Assembly: GCF_007995245.1 (NCBI RefSeq)
Contig: NZ_VCBA01000006.1
Span: 62,001 to 126,000, forward strand
DNA from: Tateyamaria sp. syn59
Lineage (GTDB): Bacteria > Pseudomonadota > Alphaproteobacteria > Rhodobacterales > Rhodobacteraceae
DNA length: 64,000 bases
Direction: 5' to 3'
The position numbers and the translations under genes are program-made. Below, one piece after another: positions 8,337 to 16,617 of this stretch. Each line of letters begins with the position of its first letter. Position 1 is the stretch's first letter. The notes under the pieces are model-generated. The model worked only from the letters and a program-made list of their open reading frames with translations. It searched no databases and had not been told where the DNA came from.

Positions 8337-8984
8337 ATGCGTTACATCGGCTGGACCCTTCTGATCACCTTCTGGGTCGCGATTGGCGCGGCGCTGCACT
8401 ACACCCTGCCGCAACGCGACGTGGTGCGGATCGTGCGGGTGTTCGAGGAACGGCAGGACCTGAATGACTGGACGCGTGTGTTCTGGTCACGGCCGGACGA
8501 ACAATCCGAAACCTTCGTCAGCCGCGACGTGCAGTTCATCCAGACGGTGCGGGCCAACGGACGGCCCATGGTTTATCGGAACGAGGACACCGGCTGGAGC
8601 TGGCCGCCATATTTCAAGTTCGACACATCGAACCTGTTTACCGAAGCCGCCGACGCGACATCGACCCGCGCGGCGCCCGAATGGTACGTGATCACGCATT
8701 ACGGTTGGCGGAACGAGTTCCTGACGATCTTCCCCAACGCCATCTCGATCCGCCAGGTTGATGGCCCGAATGCGTCAAAGGGCATCCCGTGGGTAAACAT
8801 TCTTATCCTGACGACGATTGCCGCGATCTTTTACGCCATCTGGGTCCGCTGGCGGCGTTTCCGCCGGGCGCGGATCGACCCTAAGCTCGAGGAAATGCAG
8901 GACAGTTGGGAAGCCGCTGGCGACGCCGTGTCGGAAAAGCGGGGCCGCTTCCGCCGCTGGATCAATACATGGAAAGCGAAATAG
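8337..8984 (+). CDS. DUF1523 family membrane protein
   Basis: 215 residues. An N-terminal membrane helix is followed by the DUF1523-like block Leu-Pro-Gln-Arg-Asp-Val-Val-Arg-Ile, a periplasmic-looking domain rich in Trp and aromatic residues, a second helix (about 145-167) and a basic cytoplasmic tail. The family is known from alphaproteobacteria but has no assigned function. This is the last gene of the cluster; a hairpin repeat begins at its stop codon and may end the transcript. Confidence 0.8.
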   Translation: MRYIGWTLLITFWVAIGAALHYTLPQRDVVRIVRVFEERQDLNDWTRVFWSRPDEQSETFVSRDVQFIQTVRANGRPMVYRNEDTGWSWPPYFKFDTSNLFTEAADATSTRAAPEWYVITHYGWRNEFLTIFPNAISIRQVDGPNASKGIPWVNILILTTIAAIFYAIWVRWRRFRRARIDPKLEEMQDSWEAAGDAVSEKRGRFRRWINTWKAK

Positions 8985-9044
8985 GGCGGAGGACACTCCC
9001 GCCTTACGATTGGGTCCGGTCGTAAAGCGGATCTCGATCCGCCT
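8984..9044. repeat. Bipartite hairpin repeat, copy 1
   Basis: Two GC-rich palindromes lie in series. The first reads GGGCGGAGG-ACAC-TCCCGCC and the second GCGGATCTCGATCCGC, with a 12-base insert between them. The block aligns with 42348-42396, where the same two palindromes are adjacent. This is REP-like. It lies between convergent genes and may also act as a terminator. Confidence 0.55.
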
Positions 9045-9052
9045 CAGCCACG

Positions 9053-10171
9053 TCAGGGCAGGGGATCCGTGCGCCACAACTTCACGCGCAAACCACCATG
9101 GGCGATGCTTGGACCTTCGGGCAGAAACGGCAGTCCCGTGGCCTTGGCCAGTGACGCCTCGCTGGTGACGATGCCCACACGCCAGCCCGTAAACCGCTCG
9201 GCAAGGACCTGTCCCAACCGGCCATAAACCGGATAAAGCGCCTTCTTGTTCCCGATCCGCGCGCCATAGGGCGGGTTCACGATCACCAGGCCCGGTGGCC
9301 CGTCAGGCGGCGCGATCTCCCCGACATTTCCGGTTTCAAATGACACAAGGTCCGCGACTCCAGCCCGCTCCGCATTGGCCCTTGCCATGGCGATCACGCC
9401 CTGATCCCGGTCTGATCCCGTAAGGTGCACTCGTGGTGCGCCCCGCCGGTCAAACGTCCGCAACGCAGCGACCGCATCGGCGTCGAACCCGGCAAACTGC
9501 TCAAAGGCAAAGCCGCGCGCGCGTCCCGCTTGTAACCCGGCCGCCATCTCGGCCGCTTCGATGACAAAGGTGCCGGACCCGCACATCGGGTCAAATACCG
9601 GCTGCGACCCGTCAAACCCGCACTGACGCAGAAACAGCGCGGCGAGCGTCTCGCGCATCGGCGCCTTGCCCACGGCCTCCTTGTGCCCGCGCTTGTGCAA
9701 CGGCTCGCCAGAGGTATCGACACTGATCGTCACGCGGTTGTCGTCAATGCGCACCTTAAGCGTGACAGGCGCATCTTCGGCCACGCTCATCTCGGCACTC
9801 TCGACCAAAGCCTTCTCAATCCGCTTGGTGGCCGCACCCGCGTGGTAGATCTTGGATTTGCGCGAGGTCGCAACCTCCACCCGCACCGGCACGTCCGACC
9901 GCAGCACATCGGCCCACGGAAACTTCCGCGCCCGCTTGTCGAGCTGCGCCAGATGAAAGGCCATAAAGGATCCCATGCGCCACAGCACACGTGTGGCCCC
10001 GCGCAACTCCAGATTGGCGCGCCAGACCTCCGGCCAACCGCCGCGCAGGCTGACCCCGCCCGGCACCACATCGGCCACGTCAAAGCCATGTTCCCGCGCC
10101 TCATCGGCGAGGGTCTGTTCCATCCCCGGCAGGGTGATGGCAAAGATCGGGGCAGGTGTTTCGTCGGACAT
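9053..10171 (-). CDS. THUMP-domain class I RNA methyltransferase (RlmL/YpsC-like)
   Basis: 372 residues, starting at Met-Ser-Asp-Glu-Thr; a longer frame adds 12 codons. The N-terminal 150 residues fit a ferredoxin-like plus THUMP RNA-binding module. The methyltransferase core shows Asp-Pro-Met-Cys-Gly-Ser-Gly-Thr at 194-201 (SAM loop) and Asn-Pro-Pro-Tyr-Gly at 299-303, the motif of N-methyltransferases. Related enzymes methylate guanosine N2 in 23S rRNA or tRNA; the exact target cannot be told from sequence. It acts alone, tail-to-tail with the DUF1523 gene. Confidence 0.88.
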   Translation of the reverse strand: MSDETPAPIFAITLPGMEQTLADEAREHGFDVADVVPGGVSLRGGWPEVWRANLELRGATRVLWRMGSFMAFHLAQLDKRARKFPWADVLRSDVPVRVEVATSRKSKIYHAGAATKRIEKALVESAEMSVAEDAPVTLKVRIDDNRVTISVDTSGEPLHKRGHKEAVGKAPMRETLAALFLRQCGFDGSQPVFDPMCGSGTFVIEAAEMAAGLQAGRARGFAFEQFAGFDADAVAALRTFDRRGAPRVHLTGSDRDQGVIAMARANAERAGVADLVSFETGNVGEIAPPDGPPGLVIVNPPYGARIGNKKALYPVYGRLGQVLAERFTGWRVGIVTSEASLAKATGLPFLPEGPSIAHGGLRVKLWRTDPLP

Positions 10172-10216
10172 GAGGCCGTCTATATGGGCCCGCGCTGCGA
10201 TCCGCAAAGGTGCGGA

Positions 10217-11794
10217 TCAGTCGGCAAACAGATAGTCCACCGCTGCAATCTCGCGCGCCTTTTCCGGCGCCACGCTCAGGAAGCCGGACAGGGCGTCGGC
10301 GTTGTCGTCAAGGTCAGCGGTCTCATCCATCCGGTACAGATGCTCAAACTCGGCATCCCGTATGCCGTCGGATTCGTACATCATATCGTGGCGGATGGTC
10401 GGCAGCAGCCTGTCCAGCGTGTCGGTGCTGGTCTGTTCTCCGGCCAAACCGACGCGCATCGCGTGCCCGATCAGGTACTCATCGGAAAACGTGCACTGGA
10501 TCTCAAGAATCCGCGTGATCGACCGGTCGCCCGCAAAATCCTGCAAAAGATCAAGATTGCCGGGGTCCATGCACACGATCAGCCGGTCGGTTTCGAAATA
10601 GTCAAACAGCATTCGCATGAGGGCCCGGCGATGGCGGGTCCGCTTCTCAAGCGTCTTCTGGATACCGCCCAAGTCGGGCAGGGGCGTGTGCTCTTCGTTG
10701 AACAGGTATTCGATGGCGGGCACGTTGGTCATGACCCGGACACGCTCAAGCAAGCGCTTGGCGACGTGCCATTTCTTGCACACGATGATCAGCAGTTCGC
10801 GGTTGCGGCCCAGCGTACTTTCGGTTTCCCAGAACCGCATGGCAAAGCGGCGCCCGATCCGGCCCCGGCCTGTGAGGAACTTGAACAGGCTGGCCCCCTC
10901 GTTCGAGATCTGGAACTGCACGTTCTCAGCCGCATACAGCAGACCAAGGCGGCGCTTGAGATCCTTGGCCTCGGGGCTGATCTTGCGGGCAAACAGAAAG
11001 TCCTGGCTCAGCAGCAGATCATAGTGATCATCGTAGAATGTCACCGGTATGCCGTAATCGGTAAACATCAGGAAGGTCAGAGTACGGCTTCTGATCTCTT
11101 CTTCGGGGACGACGTGGCGCACAATGGTCTGAAAGAACGTCTCGTCCGGGATCCAGGTCGTGCGAAAAAAGCGCATCACGTCGCGGCGGGACCTGGTGAA
11201 TTCCAGCACCCATTCGATGGTGCGGCGGCGCAGGCACCACCATTGGCTGCCGATCTGTACCTGGATGTCGGCGGGAATGTCCCGCTTGAGCCCAAAGCGT
11301 TGCTGCAGGTGATAACTGGTGTAGAAACGCCACTTCTGCGTCCGCTCGTTAAAGAAGTGGCGGTAGATCAACCGCTCTTCCTTCATGCCGGTCTTGATCC
11401 AGTCGCTCTCGAAATAATCGAAGCTTTCGATAAAATCCGCGTCGTTGTCGTCCAGAAACTGGTGCGTGTACTGCGCTGACTTGATCGCCATGCAGTCGCC
11501 CGACAACATGTAGAAGTGGGTTGCACGCGGGAACGCCTCGACCGCGCTTTCCACGGCATACAGCGTGGCCTGCACCAGGCTCCACTCGCCCCAGCCGCAT
11601 CGGATGCGGCGATGGGCAAAGGCGACATTGCTGTTGTCTGCCAGCGCCTTGCGAATCTTTGCAAAATGCGCGGGATTGGCGCGCGCGTCGAAATGGATGG
11701 ACATGTAGTCGCCAGCCGCAGTCAAACGCTCCGCCTGCTTGATGATGGCATCCGGATCCTTGTGACACAGCAGAATGTAGGCAATTTTTGCCAT
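10217..11794 (-). CDS. GT14-type beta-1,6-N-acetylglucosaminyltransferase with DUF5928 domain
   Basis: 525 residues. The first 250 match the core-2/I-branching (Branch, GT14) family. They open with Ala-Tyr-Ile-Leu-Leu-Cys-His-Lys-Asp and contain the pattern Phe-Tyr-Met-Leu-Ser-Gly-Asp-Cys near 95-102, then Gly-Ser-Gln-Trp-Trp near 183. The remainder resembles DUF5928, which I know as a partner of this fold in Rhodobacterales. The enzyme would add N-acetylglucosamine or a similar sugar to a cell-surface glycan. It is divergent from a sulfotransferase gene across 139 bases, suggesting a joint role in decorating surface polysaccharide. Confidence 0.85.
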   Translation of the reverse strand: MAKIAYILLCHKDPDAIIKQAERLTAAGDYMSIHFDARANPAHFAKIRKALADNSNVAFAHRRIRCGWGEWSLVQATLYAVESAVEAFPRATHFYMLSGDCMAIKSAQYTHQFLDDNDADFIESFDYFESDWIKTGMKEERLIYRHFFNERTQKWRFYTSYHLQQRFGLKRDIPADIQVQIGSQWWCLRRRTIEWVLEFTRSRRDVMRFFRTTWIPDETFFQTIVRHVVPEEEIRSRTLTFLMFTDYGIPVTFYDDHYDLLLSQDFLFARKISPEAKDLKRRLGLLYAAENVQFQISNEGASLFKFLTGRGRIGRRFAMRFWETESTLGRNRELLIIVCKKWHVAKRLLERVRVMTNVPAIEYLFNEEHTPLPDLGGIQKTLEKRTRHRRALMRMLFDYFETDRLIVCMDPGNLDLLQDFAGDRSITRILEIQCTFSDEYLIGHAMRVGLAGEQTSTDTLDRLLPTIRHDMMYESDGIRDAEFEHLYRMDETADLDDNADALSGFLSVAPEKAREIAAVDYLFAD

Positions 11795-11933
11795 TCAGGA
11801 AACTTTACCACCGAGTAACATGCGATTGTTTAAGGTGATAAAGCTAAGCAGAGATTGAATAAACAGGATTTCTTTGCTTTTTTACGCGACAAGCCAGTGG
11901 CGTGTAACACTGCAAGTAAAAAGGGCGAGTGGT

Positions 11934-12752
11934 ATGGGGTTCCCGGGGACATGGATGACCGAAAGCGAAAGCGTGGTGTACCGCGTCGTCCCAAAATGTG
12001 CGTGCTCCACCATCGGCCAGATCATGTTCTACTCGGACCATGGCGAGTTCTTTGACGGTGATATCCACGACGCTCAGGGTGGCATGCACAAGTGGGCGAT
12101 CGACGCCAGTCAGCCGATCATCACCGACAATGTCCAGTCTCACGGCTCCTACGCGTTCACCTGCGTGCGCAACCCCTACACCCGCATCCTGTCGTCCTTC
12201 TTTGACAAGATCTGCGGTATCCAGCGCAACGGCAAACGCTACCGCGGCAACCTTGTCCCACTCCTGATCCAGAAATACGGCATCGAAGTGGGTGGCGATG
12301 ACGGCAAACAGGAGTTCGACCAGATCAAGTCGTTCCGCCGCTTCCTGCTCTTTGCGCGCGACACCATCCGCTGGCGCCGCCCGATGGAGCCGGACATTCA
12401 CTGGTCCGCCATGTCAGGGCACGTGTCCACCTTCATCGTGAACGGTGGCCGCTATGATAAGATCATATGGACCGAAAAGTTCAACGACGGCATGGAAGAG
12501 GTGATGCAGGCGATTGAGACGCCCCACGCCGTCAACATCGCCGACATCCCCCGCTTCAACGAAAGCGAGGGGCACGGGCCCAAACGCGCCCACCCGGTCG
12601 AGGATTACTTCGACGACCTGTCCATGCACCTCGTCTACGAGATCTACAAACGCGACTTCGACCTATTCAAATACGATTTCGAGGATCCCTCGAACAAGAT
12701 GCCCGTGGGCGAGATTGACCTCGACGAGGTGCACAAGAAATTGGGCGACTGA
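11934..12752 (+). CDS. Sulfotransferase, family 2 (carbohydrate type)
   Basis: 272 residues from the ATG after AAGGGCGAG; a longer frame adds 20 unconvincing residues. Pro-Lys-Cys-Ala-Cys-Ser-Thr at 20-26 is the 5'-phosphosulfate-binding loop and Val-Arg-Asn-Pro-Tyr-x-Arg, followed by Ser-Ser-Phe-Phe, is the 3'-phosphate-binding motif of PAPS-dependent enzymes. It should transfer sulfate from PAPS to a sugar hydroxyl. It lies head-to-head with the GT14 gene, so the acceptor may be the glycan that the GT14 enzyme builds. No signal peptide or membrane helix, so it is probably cytoplasmic. Confidence 0.85.
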   Translation: MGFPGTWMTESESVVYRVVPKCACSTIGQIMFYSDHGEFFDGDIHDAQGGMHKWAIDASQPIITDNVQSHGSYAFTCVRNPYTRILSSFFDKICGIQRNGKRYRGNLVPLLIQKYGIEVGGDDGKQEFDQIKSFRRFLLFARDTIRWRRPMEPDIHWSAMSGHVSTFIVNGGRYDKIIWTEKFNDGMEEVMQAIETPHAVNIADIPRFNESEGHGPKRAHPVEDYFDDLSMHLVYEIYKRDFDLFKYDFEDPSNKMPVGEIDLDEVHKKLGD

Positions 12753-12755
12753 CCC

Positions 12756-13493
12756 CTAGTTCAACAGCACAGGCTCTGTCCGGCCCATGCGGCACAGGTC
12801 GCAGACGCGCACGGCCTCCGTGATCCCCATCTTGGCCAGATCGCGGAACTCCGGCAGGTCAAACGGGTCCGCCGCCGCGTAGTCTACGGCATAGCCAAGG
12901 TCCTCGAACGACCCCAGCGTCAGACGGCTCAGCGGGCGCACCTCGCCCGACAGAAACCCGGTCATCAGCTCATTGCCAAACACCAGCTCGCGCCAATGCC
13001 CCTCGCGTGTGCCGGGGCCACCGGTGTTTGCCACCGGCACGGCCTGTCCGCCATCGGGGTCCAGATCGGCAAACTCGCGCGTCGCAGACGGCCCGACAAA
13101 GCGCGGGTCCATCGTGCCTGTCCCCGCAATCAGCCCCTTGCGCGCCCACAGCGTGCCAAAGCCCAGCACATGCGCCATCTCGTGCAGCACCACGTCCTCG
13201 AACCGGTTCTCGGCCTCCAGCGTTTCCACATCGGCCTGGTCAAACTCCATGATGCCCACGACCGGCAGTTCGGTGTCGGGGCGCAACACGGTGGGGCCAG
13301 CCTGCCCCAAAACCCCGTTCGCCCCGTCGAGGGGGCGGACCGACACGTCGATGCGGACGCCGCTCAGGGTCTCTCCCTCAAAGGTGATGGGCTCAAACTC
13401 CGTCTGCATCACCGCGTCCCAGCGTTCGGCGGCGCGGTCAAACACGGCGCGGCGGGCGGTGGATAAATCTCCATCAAATCTCAGCGTGATCAT
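12756..13493 (-). CDS. Leishmanolysin-like (M8) zinc metalloprotease
   Basis: 245 residues. His-Glu-Met-Ala-His at 104-108 followed by Gly-Phe-Gly-Thr-Leu-Trp is the zinc site of the M8/leishmanolysin group; His166 (Gly-His-Trp-Arg-Glu) is the likely third ligand and Asn-Glu-Leu-Met-Thr-Gly at 174-179 the Met-turn. There is no signal peptide and no pro-domain, so secretion, if any, needs a non-Sec route. A Cys-x2-Cys pair (Cys-Asp-Leu-Cys) lies near the C-terminus. It is tail-to-tail with the sulfotransferase gene, 3 bases apart. Confidence 0.8.
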   Translation of the reverse strand: MITLRFDGDLSTARRAVFDRAAERWDAVMQTEFEPITFEGETLSGVRIDVSVRPLDGANGVLGQAGPTVLRPDTELPVVGIMEFDQADVETLEAENRFEDVVLHEMAHVLGFGTLWARKGLIAGTGTMDPRFVGPSATREFADLDPDGGQAVPVANTGGPGTREGHWRELVFGNELMTGFLSGEVRPLSRLTLGSFEDLGYAVDYAAADPFDLPEFRDLAKMGITEAVRVCDLCRMGRTEPVLLN

Positions 13494-13639
13494 GATCCTG
13501 CTCCGATTTTGTCAGTGGTCCGTCCAATGTTGGAACCGATGGGCCGTGCGCCAATGGCAGGCGGTAAACCGGCACCCCGCAGCCGAAATGCGGGCGCAGC
13601 ACTGGCCAAATCCTGCCGGAGGTCAGGAAATTGAACCGC

Positions 13640-14191
13640 TTAGGCGTCCTCTTCCTCCGCGTCTTCGTCCCAGTATTCCCACGCCACCACCCACGTGACA
13701 GCAAAGAACAGGGCGAACCAGGCAAAGTCGGAAAACCCGTTGTAAAGCACCCACACCCGGTCGGTCGCGTTGCGCCACACCAGTTCATTGGCACCGGCAC
13801 GCAGCAGCGTGATGCCGATCCAGGCGTAATTCAGCAGCAGCCACCCTTCATCGATCAGCTTGATCTTGTAGCCCAACGTCCGTTCCACCAGGCTGGGCTT
13901 GAAAAACAGCCCCACGCCCAGGATCACGGCAAAGACCAGCGACCCCACAGTCGCGCTGATCTTGACGAAGGTGGTGTCGTTGAAAAAGAACCCCGCCGTG
14001 ACCATGACCGCCGTGAGGAAAAAAATCGAGATGGCGAGCCATGGCAGACTCTGATCCCACCGCCAGCGTAGGACAATAGCGATCAGTGTTGCGACAGCGG
14101 CAAAGGCCGACCCGACCCAGATGCCCCCCAGCGTGTCTCCAAGGACAAAGGCGATGCCTGGCGCAAATTCGACGATCAGACGTTTGTCCAT
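13640..14191 (-). CDS. yciB: YciB/IspZ inner-membrane protein (septation protein A family)
   Basis: 183 residues with five hydrophobic segments. The N-terminal Glu-Phe-Ala-Pro-Gly block, the Phe-Phe-Asn-Asp-Thr-x-Phe-Val-Lys motif near 70-78 and the Phe-Lys-Pro-Ser block near 98 are typical of YciB. The family is linked to cell-envelope synthesis and septation in enterobacteria. The C-terminal tail is strongly acidic. The 146 bases downstream towards the M8 gene and 187 bases upstream hold no gene that I can support. Confidence 0.88.
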   Translation of the reverse strand: MDKRLIVEFAPGIAFVLGDTLGGIWVGSAFAAVATLIAIVLRWRWDQSLPWLAISIFFLTAVMVTAGFFFNDTTFVKISATVGSLVFAVILGVGLFFKPSLVERTLGYKIKLIDEGWLLLNYAWIGITLLRAGANELVWRNATDRVWVLYNGFSDFAWFALFFAVTWVVAWEYWDEDAEEEDA

Positions 14192-14378
14192 AAATTCCTG
14201 CTCTCAAATCGCTCAAAGATAGTGACACCGGCCAGTGACGCGCCTGATGACGACACAGGCGGCCAGTGAAAGACCGAAATTCGTTGTGTTATCTAAGAAC
14301 GCACCGCCTGCATGGAACACGCACCCGTCCAAAATTTCCGGATGCTGGAGTGTGAACCACGGGCAGCGTACAGCACGA

Positions 14379-15050
14379 CTACCTGATGATGGCAGCAATC
14401 CGCGCGGCTATCGCCGCGCTGCCTTTGGCTGAGGGATGAATGCGGTCGATGTCGTGAAAACTCAAATCGCCATGCGGCACCAGATCAGCCACCGACACGA
14501 ACGTTACCCCGGCATCGCGCGCCGCCATCCGTGCCAGCCGCGTCTCGAACCTGTCACCCCATGTGCGGCAGTGATCAATGATCGAACCGCGCCCCGGCGT
14601 GCGCAGATACCCGACATAGGCCACCCGCGCGCCATCGGCCCGCGCCCGCTTCACCGCAGTGACAACCGTTCCGGATGATCCATCTTCGGCGATCAGCCGG
14701 TTAAGCTGCGCCTCGCATTTGCTGCACCCGCAGCCCAGCCACAGATCGTTGCCGCCCCCGTTCATGACAACCCAGTCCCAGGGACCAGACCTATACTGGC
14801 TGCCAATGCGCAGACCCAGACTGCCGCTGACCGGCAAAACGTAATGATACCTGGCACCGACCACGGACCGGTCGATCACCTGCGTGCCCAGTCGCCGCTC
14901 TAACTCCGACGCCACCGATTTCTTGGATGCGGCATTCCAGGCCAGCATGCTGTCGCCCGTCGCGATGATCCGCGCGGCACCCGATGACGGCACCGGCTCG
15001 CCGCACGCCAACAGCATGACACAGGCCATCAAGGCCACCCAAAGCCGCAT
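14379..15050 (-). CDS. SGNH/GDSL-hydrolase lipoprotein
   Basis: 223 residues. A lipoprotein signal ends at Leu-Leu-Ala-Cys (Cys16). Gly-Asp-Ser-Met at 32-35 carries the nucleophile Ser34; Gly-Gly-Gly-Asn-Asp near 100 is the block III Asn, and Asp-Arg-Ile-His-Pro-Ser near 205 supplies the catalytic Asp/His. SGNH hydrolases cleave or move acyl groups on lipids or sugars. A Cys-rich loop (Cys-Gly-Cys-Ser-Lys-Cys) after the Asn block is unusual. Probably anchored to the outer membrane or exported to the periplasm. Divergent from smpB. Confidence 0.82.
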   Translation of the reverse strand: MRLWVALMACVMLLACGEPVPSSGAARIIATGDSMLAWNAASKKSVASELERRLGTQVIDRSVVGARYHYVLPVSGSLGLRIGSQYRSGPWDWVVMNGGGNDLWLGCGCSKCEAQLNRLIAEDGSSGTVVTAVKRARADGARVAYVGYLRTPGRGSIIDHCRTWGDRFETRLARMAARDAGVTFVSVADLVPHGDLSFHDIDRIHPSAKGSAAIAARIAAIIR

Positions 15051-15161
15051 GTCGTTCGCTCCAATCCGTCCCGTATGGGCACCCTACACATGCGAATCCC
15101 AACATTCCATGAATGTCGCCCCCCTTGCTTGCATGCGCCCGACCGCCTACATGCGCATGCC

Positions 15162-15638
15162 ATGGCGCAAGGAAAATCAGACCCAAACTACAAGGTGGCC
15201 GCCGAAAACCGGCGCGCGCGCTTTGACTACGCGATCGAGGATGACCTCGAATGCGGCATCGTGCTCGAAGGGTCCGAGGTCAAATCCCTGCGTGCAGGCG
15301 GCGCCAACATTGCCGAAAGCTATGCCCATGTGGACAATGGCGAGCTGTGGTTGGTGAACAGTTACATTGCCCCCTACGATCAGGCGAAATCCTTCAAACA
15401 CGAGGAACGGCGGCCGCGCAAACTGCTGGTCTCGCGCAAGGAATTGTCAAACCTCTGGAACGCCACCCAGCGCAAGGGCATGACGCTGGTGCCCATCGTG
15501 CTCTATTTCAACCACAAGGGCATGGCTAAGCTGAAGATCGGCATCGCCAAGGGCAAGAAGCTGCACGACAAGCGCGACACCTCCGCAAAACGCGACTGGA
15601 ACCGCCAGAAACAGCGGCTTCTCAAGGAACGCGGCTGA
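15162..15638 (+). CDS. smpB: SmpB, tmRNA-binding protein
   Basis: 158 residues from Met-Ala-Gln-Gly-Lys-Ser; upstream codons in frame are not conserved in type. The Asn-Arg-Arg-Ala-Arg-Phe start, Glu-Gly-Ser-Glu-Val-Lys-Ser block, Gly-Lys-Lys-Leu-His-Asp-Lys-Arg and basic C-terminal tail are classical SmpB. It delivers tmRNA to stalled ribosomes for trans-translation. The ssrA gene is not seen in the window. A GC-rich hairpin repeat follows the stop. Confidence 0.96.
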   Translation: MAQGKSDPNYKVAAENRRARFDYAIEDDLECGIVLEGSEVKSLRAGGANIAESYAHVDNGELWLVNSYIAPYDQAKSFKHEERRPRKLLVSRKELSNLWNATQRKGMTLVPIVLYFNHKGMAKLKIGIAKGKKLHDKRDTSAKRDWNRQKQRLLKERG

Positions 15639-15645
15639 CGTCCCC

Positions 15646-15703
15646 TTCCCTGTTTCTAAAAAATCCCGGGGTGAGCGCGCAGCGCGAGGGGCAGAGCCCC
15701 TTG
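15646..15703. repeat. Interspersed intergenic element, copy 1
   Basis: CCTTCCCTGTTTCT, an A-run, CCCGGGG and the hairpin AGGGGC-AGA-GCCCCT (15687-15701) follow one another. The same order (GAAG-type end, A/T tract, C/G run, hairpin) recurs, in opposite orientation, at 48921-48985 and in part at 18252-18287. It lies in the gap between smpB and sseA. Confidence 0.4.
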
Positions 15704-15762
15704 AACGGCGGCCGCCACAGCGGTACGCAAGGGCGTTTTTTGTCGCCCGAAAGGACTCACCC

Positions 15763-16617
15763 ATGTCCGATGATCCACGCACCTTGGTGTCCACGGATTG
15801 GCTCGCCGCGCATCTGAAAGATCCAGACCTGCGCGTGCTCGACGCCTCGTGGTATCTGCCCGACGCGGGCCGCGATGCCCGCGCAGAATACGAAGCGGCC
15901 CATATCCCAGGCGCGCGGTTCTTCGACATTGACGAAATCAGCGACGCCCGCTCGGACCTGCCTCACATGGCACCTCCGCCCGAAAAGTTCATGTCCCGCA
16001 TGCGCGCCATGGGCGTCGGCGACGGGCATCAGGTCGTTGTCTACGACGGCGCCGGTCTGCTCTCGGCCGCCCGCGTCTGGTGGCTCTTCCGCCTGATGGG
16101 CCACCGCGACGTCGCCGTGCTCGACGGTGGCTTACCCAAATGGCAGGCGGAAGGGCGCGCCATCGAAGACATGGCTCCGGTGATCAAGGACCGGCACCTG
16201 ACCGCGCGCTTCCAAAACCACCTCGTCCGCGACGTCACCCAAGTCAGCCAGGCGGCGAAACTCGGCTCGACGCAAGTGATCGATGCCCGCGCCGCCGCCC
16301 GCTTCAAGGGCGAAGCACCCGAGCCGCGCGAAGGCATGCGCCCCGGCCACATCCCCGGCTCGCGCAACGTGCCCTACGATACGCTCCTGAACGACGACAA
16401 AACGATGAAATCCCCCGCCGACACGCGCGCCATTTTCGAAGCGGCCGGCGTCGATCTGCAAAAACCCATCATCACCAGCTGCGGCTCGGGTATCACCGCC
16501 GCAATTCTCGCCCTCGCGCTCGAACGCATGGGGCATGACAGCTGGTCGCTATATGACGGCAGTTGGGCCGAATGGGGCATGTCGCCCATGGTCCCCGTCG
16601 CAACCGGAGAGGCCTGA
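15763..16617 (+). CDS. sseA: 3-mercaptopyruvate sulfurtransferase
   Basis: 284 residues, two rhodanese domains. The C-terminal domain carries the active-site loop Cys-Gly-Ser-Gly-Ile-Thr (240-245), the mercaptopyruvate-specific form rather than the thiosulfate form. The N-terminal domain lacks the active cysteine, as usual. It moves sulfur from 3-mercaptopyruvate to an acceptor such as cyanide or thioredoxin. Its TGA shares one base with the ATG of the aminotransferase (TGATG), suggesting coupled expression and a joint cysteine-degrading route. Confidence 0.92.
   Translation: MSDDPRTLVSTDWLAAHLKDPDLRVLDASWYLPDAGRDARAEYEAAHIPGARFFDIDEISDARSDLPHMAPPPEKFMSRMRAMGVGDGHQVVVYDGAGLLSAARVWWLFRLMGHRDVAVLDGGLPKWQAEGRAIEDMAPVIKDRHLTARFQNHLVRDVTQVSQAAKLGSTQVIDARAAARFKGEAPEPREGMRPGHIPGSRNVPYDTLLNDDKTMKSPADTRAIFEAAGVDLQKPIITSCGSGITAAILALALERMGHDSWSLYDGSWAEWGMSPMVPVATGEA

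Noticed and set aside
9683-11479. 598-codon plus-strand frame
   Set aside because: It runs antisense to the RNA methyltransferase and GT14 genes, which have clear motifs.
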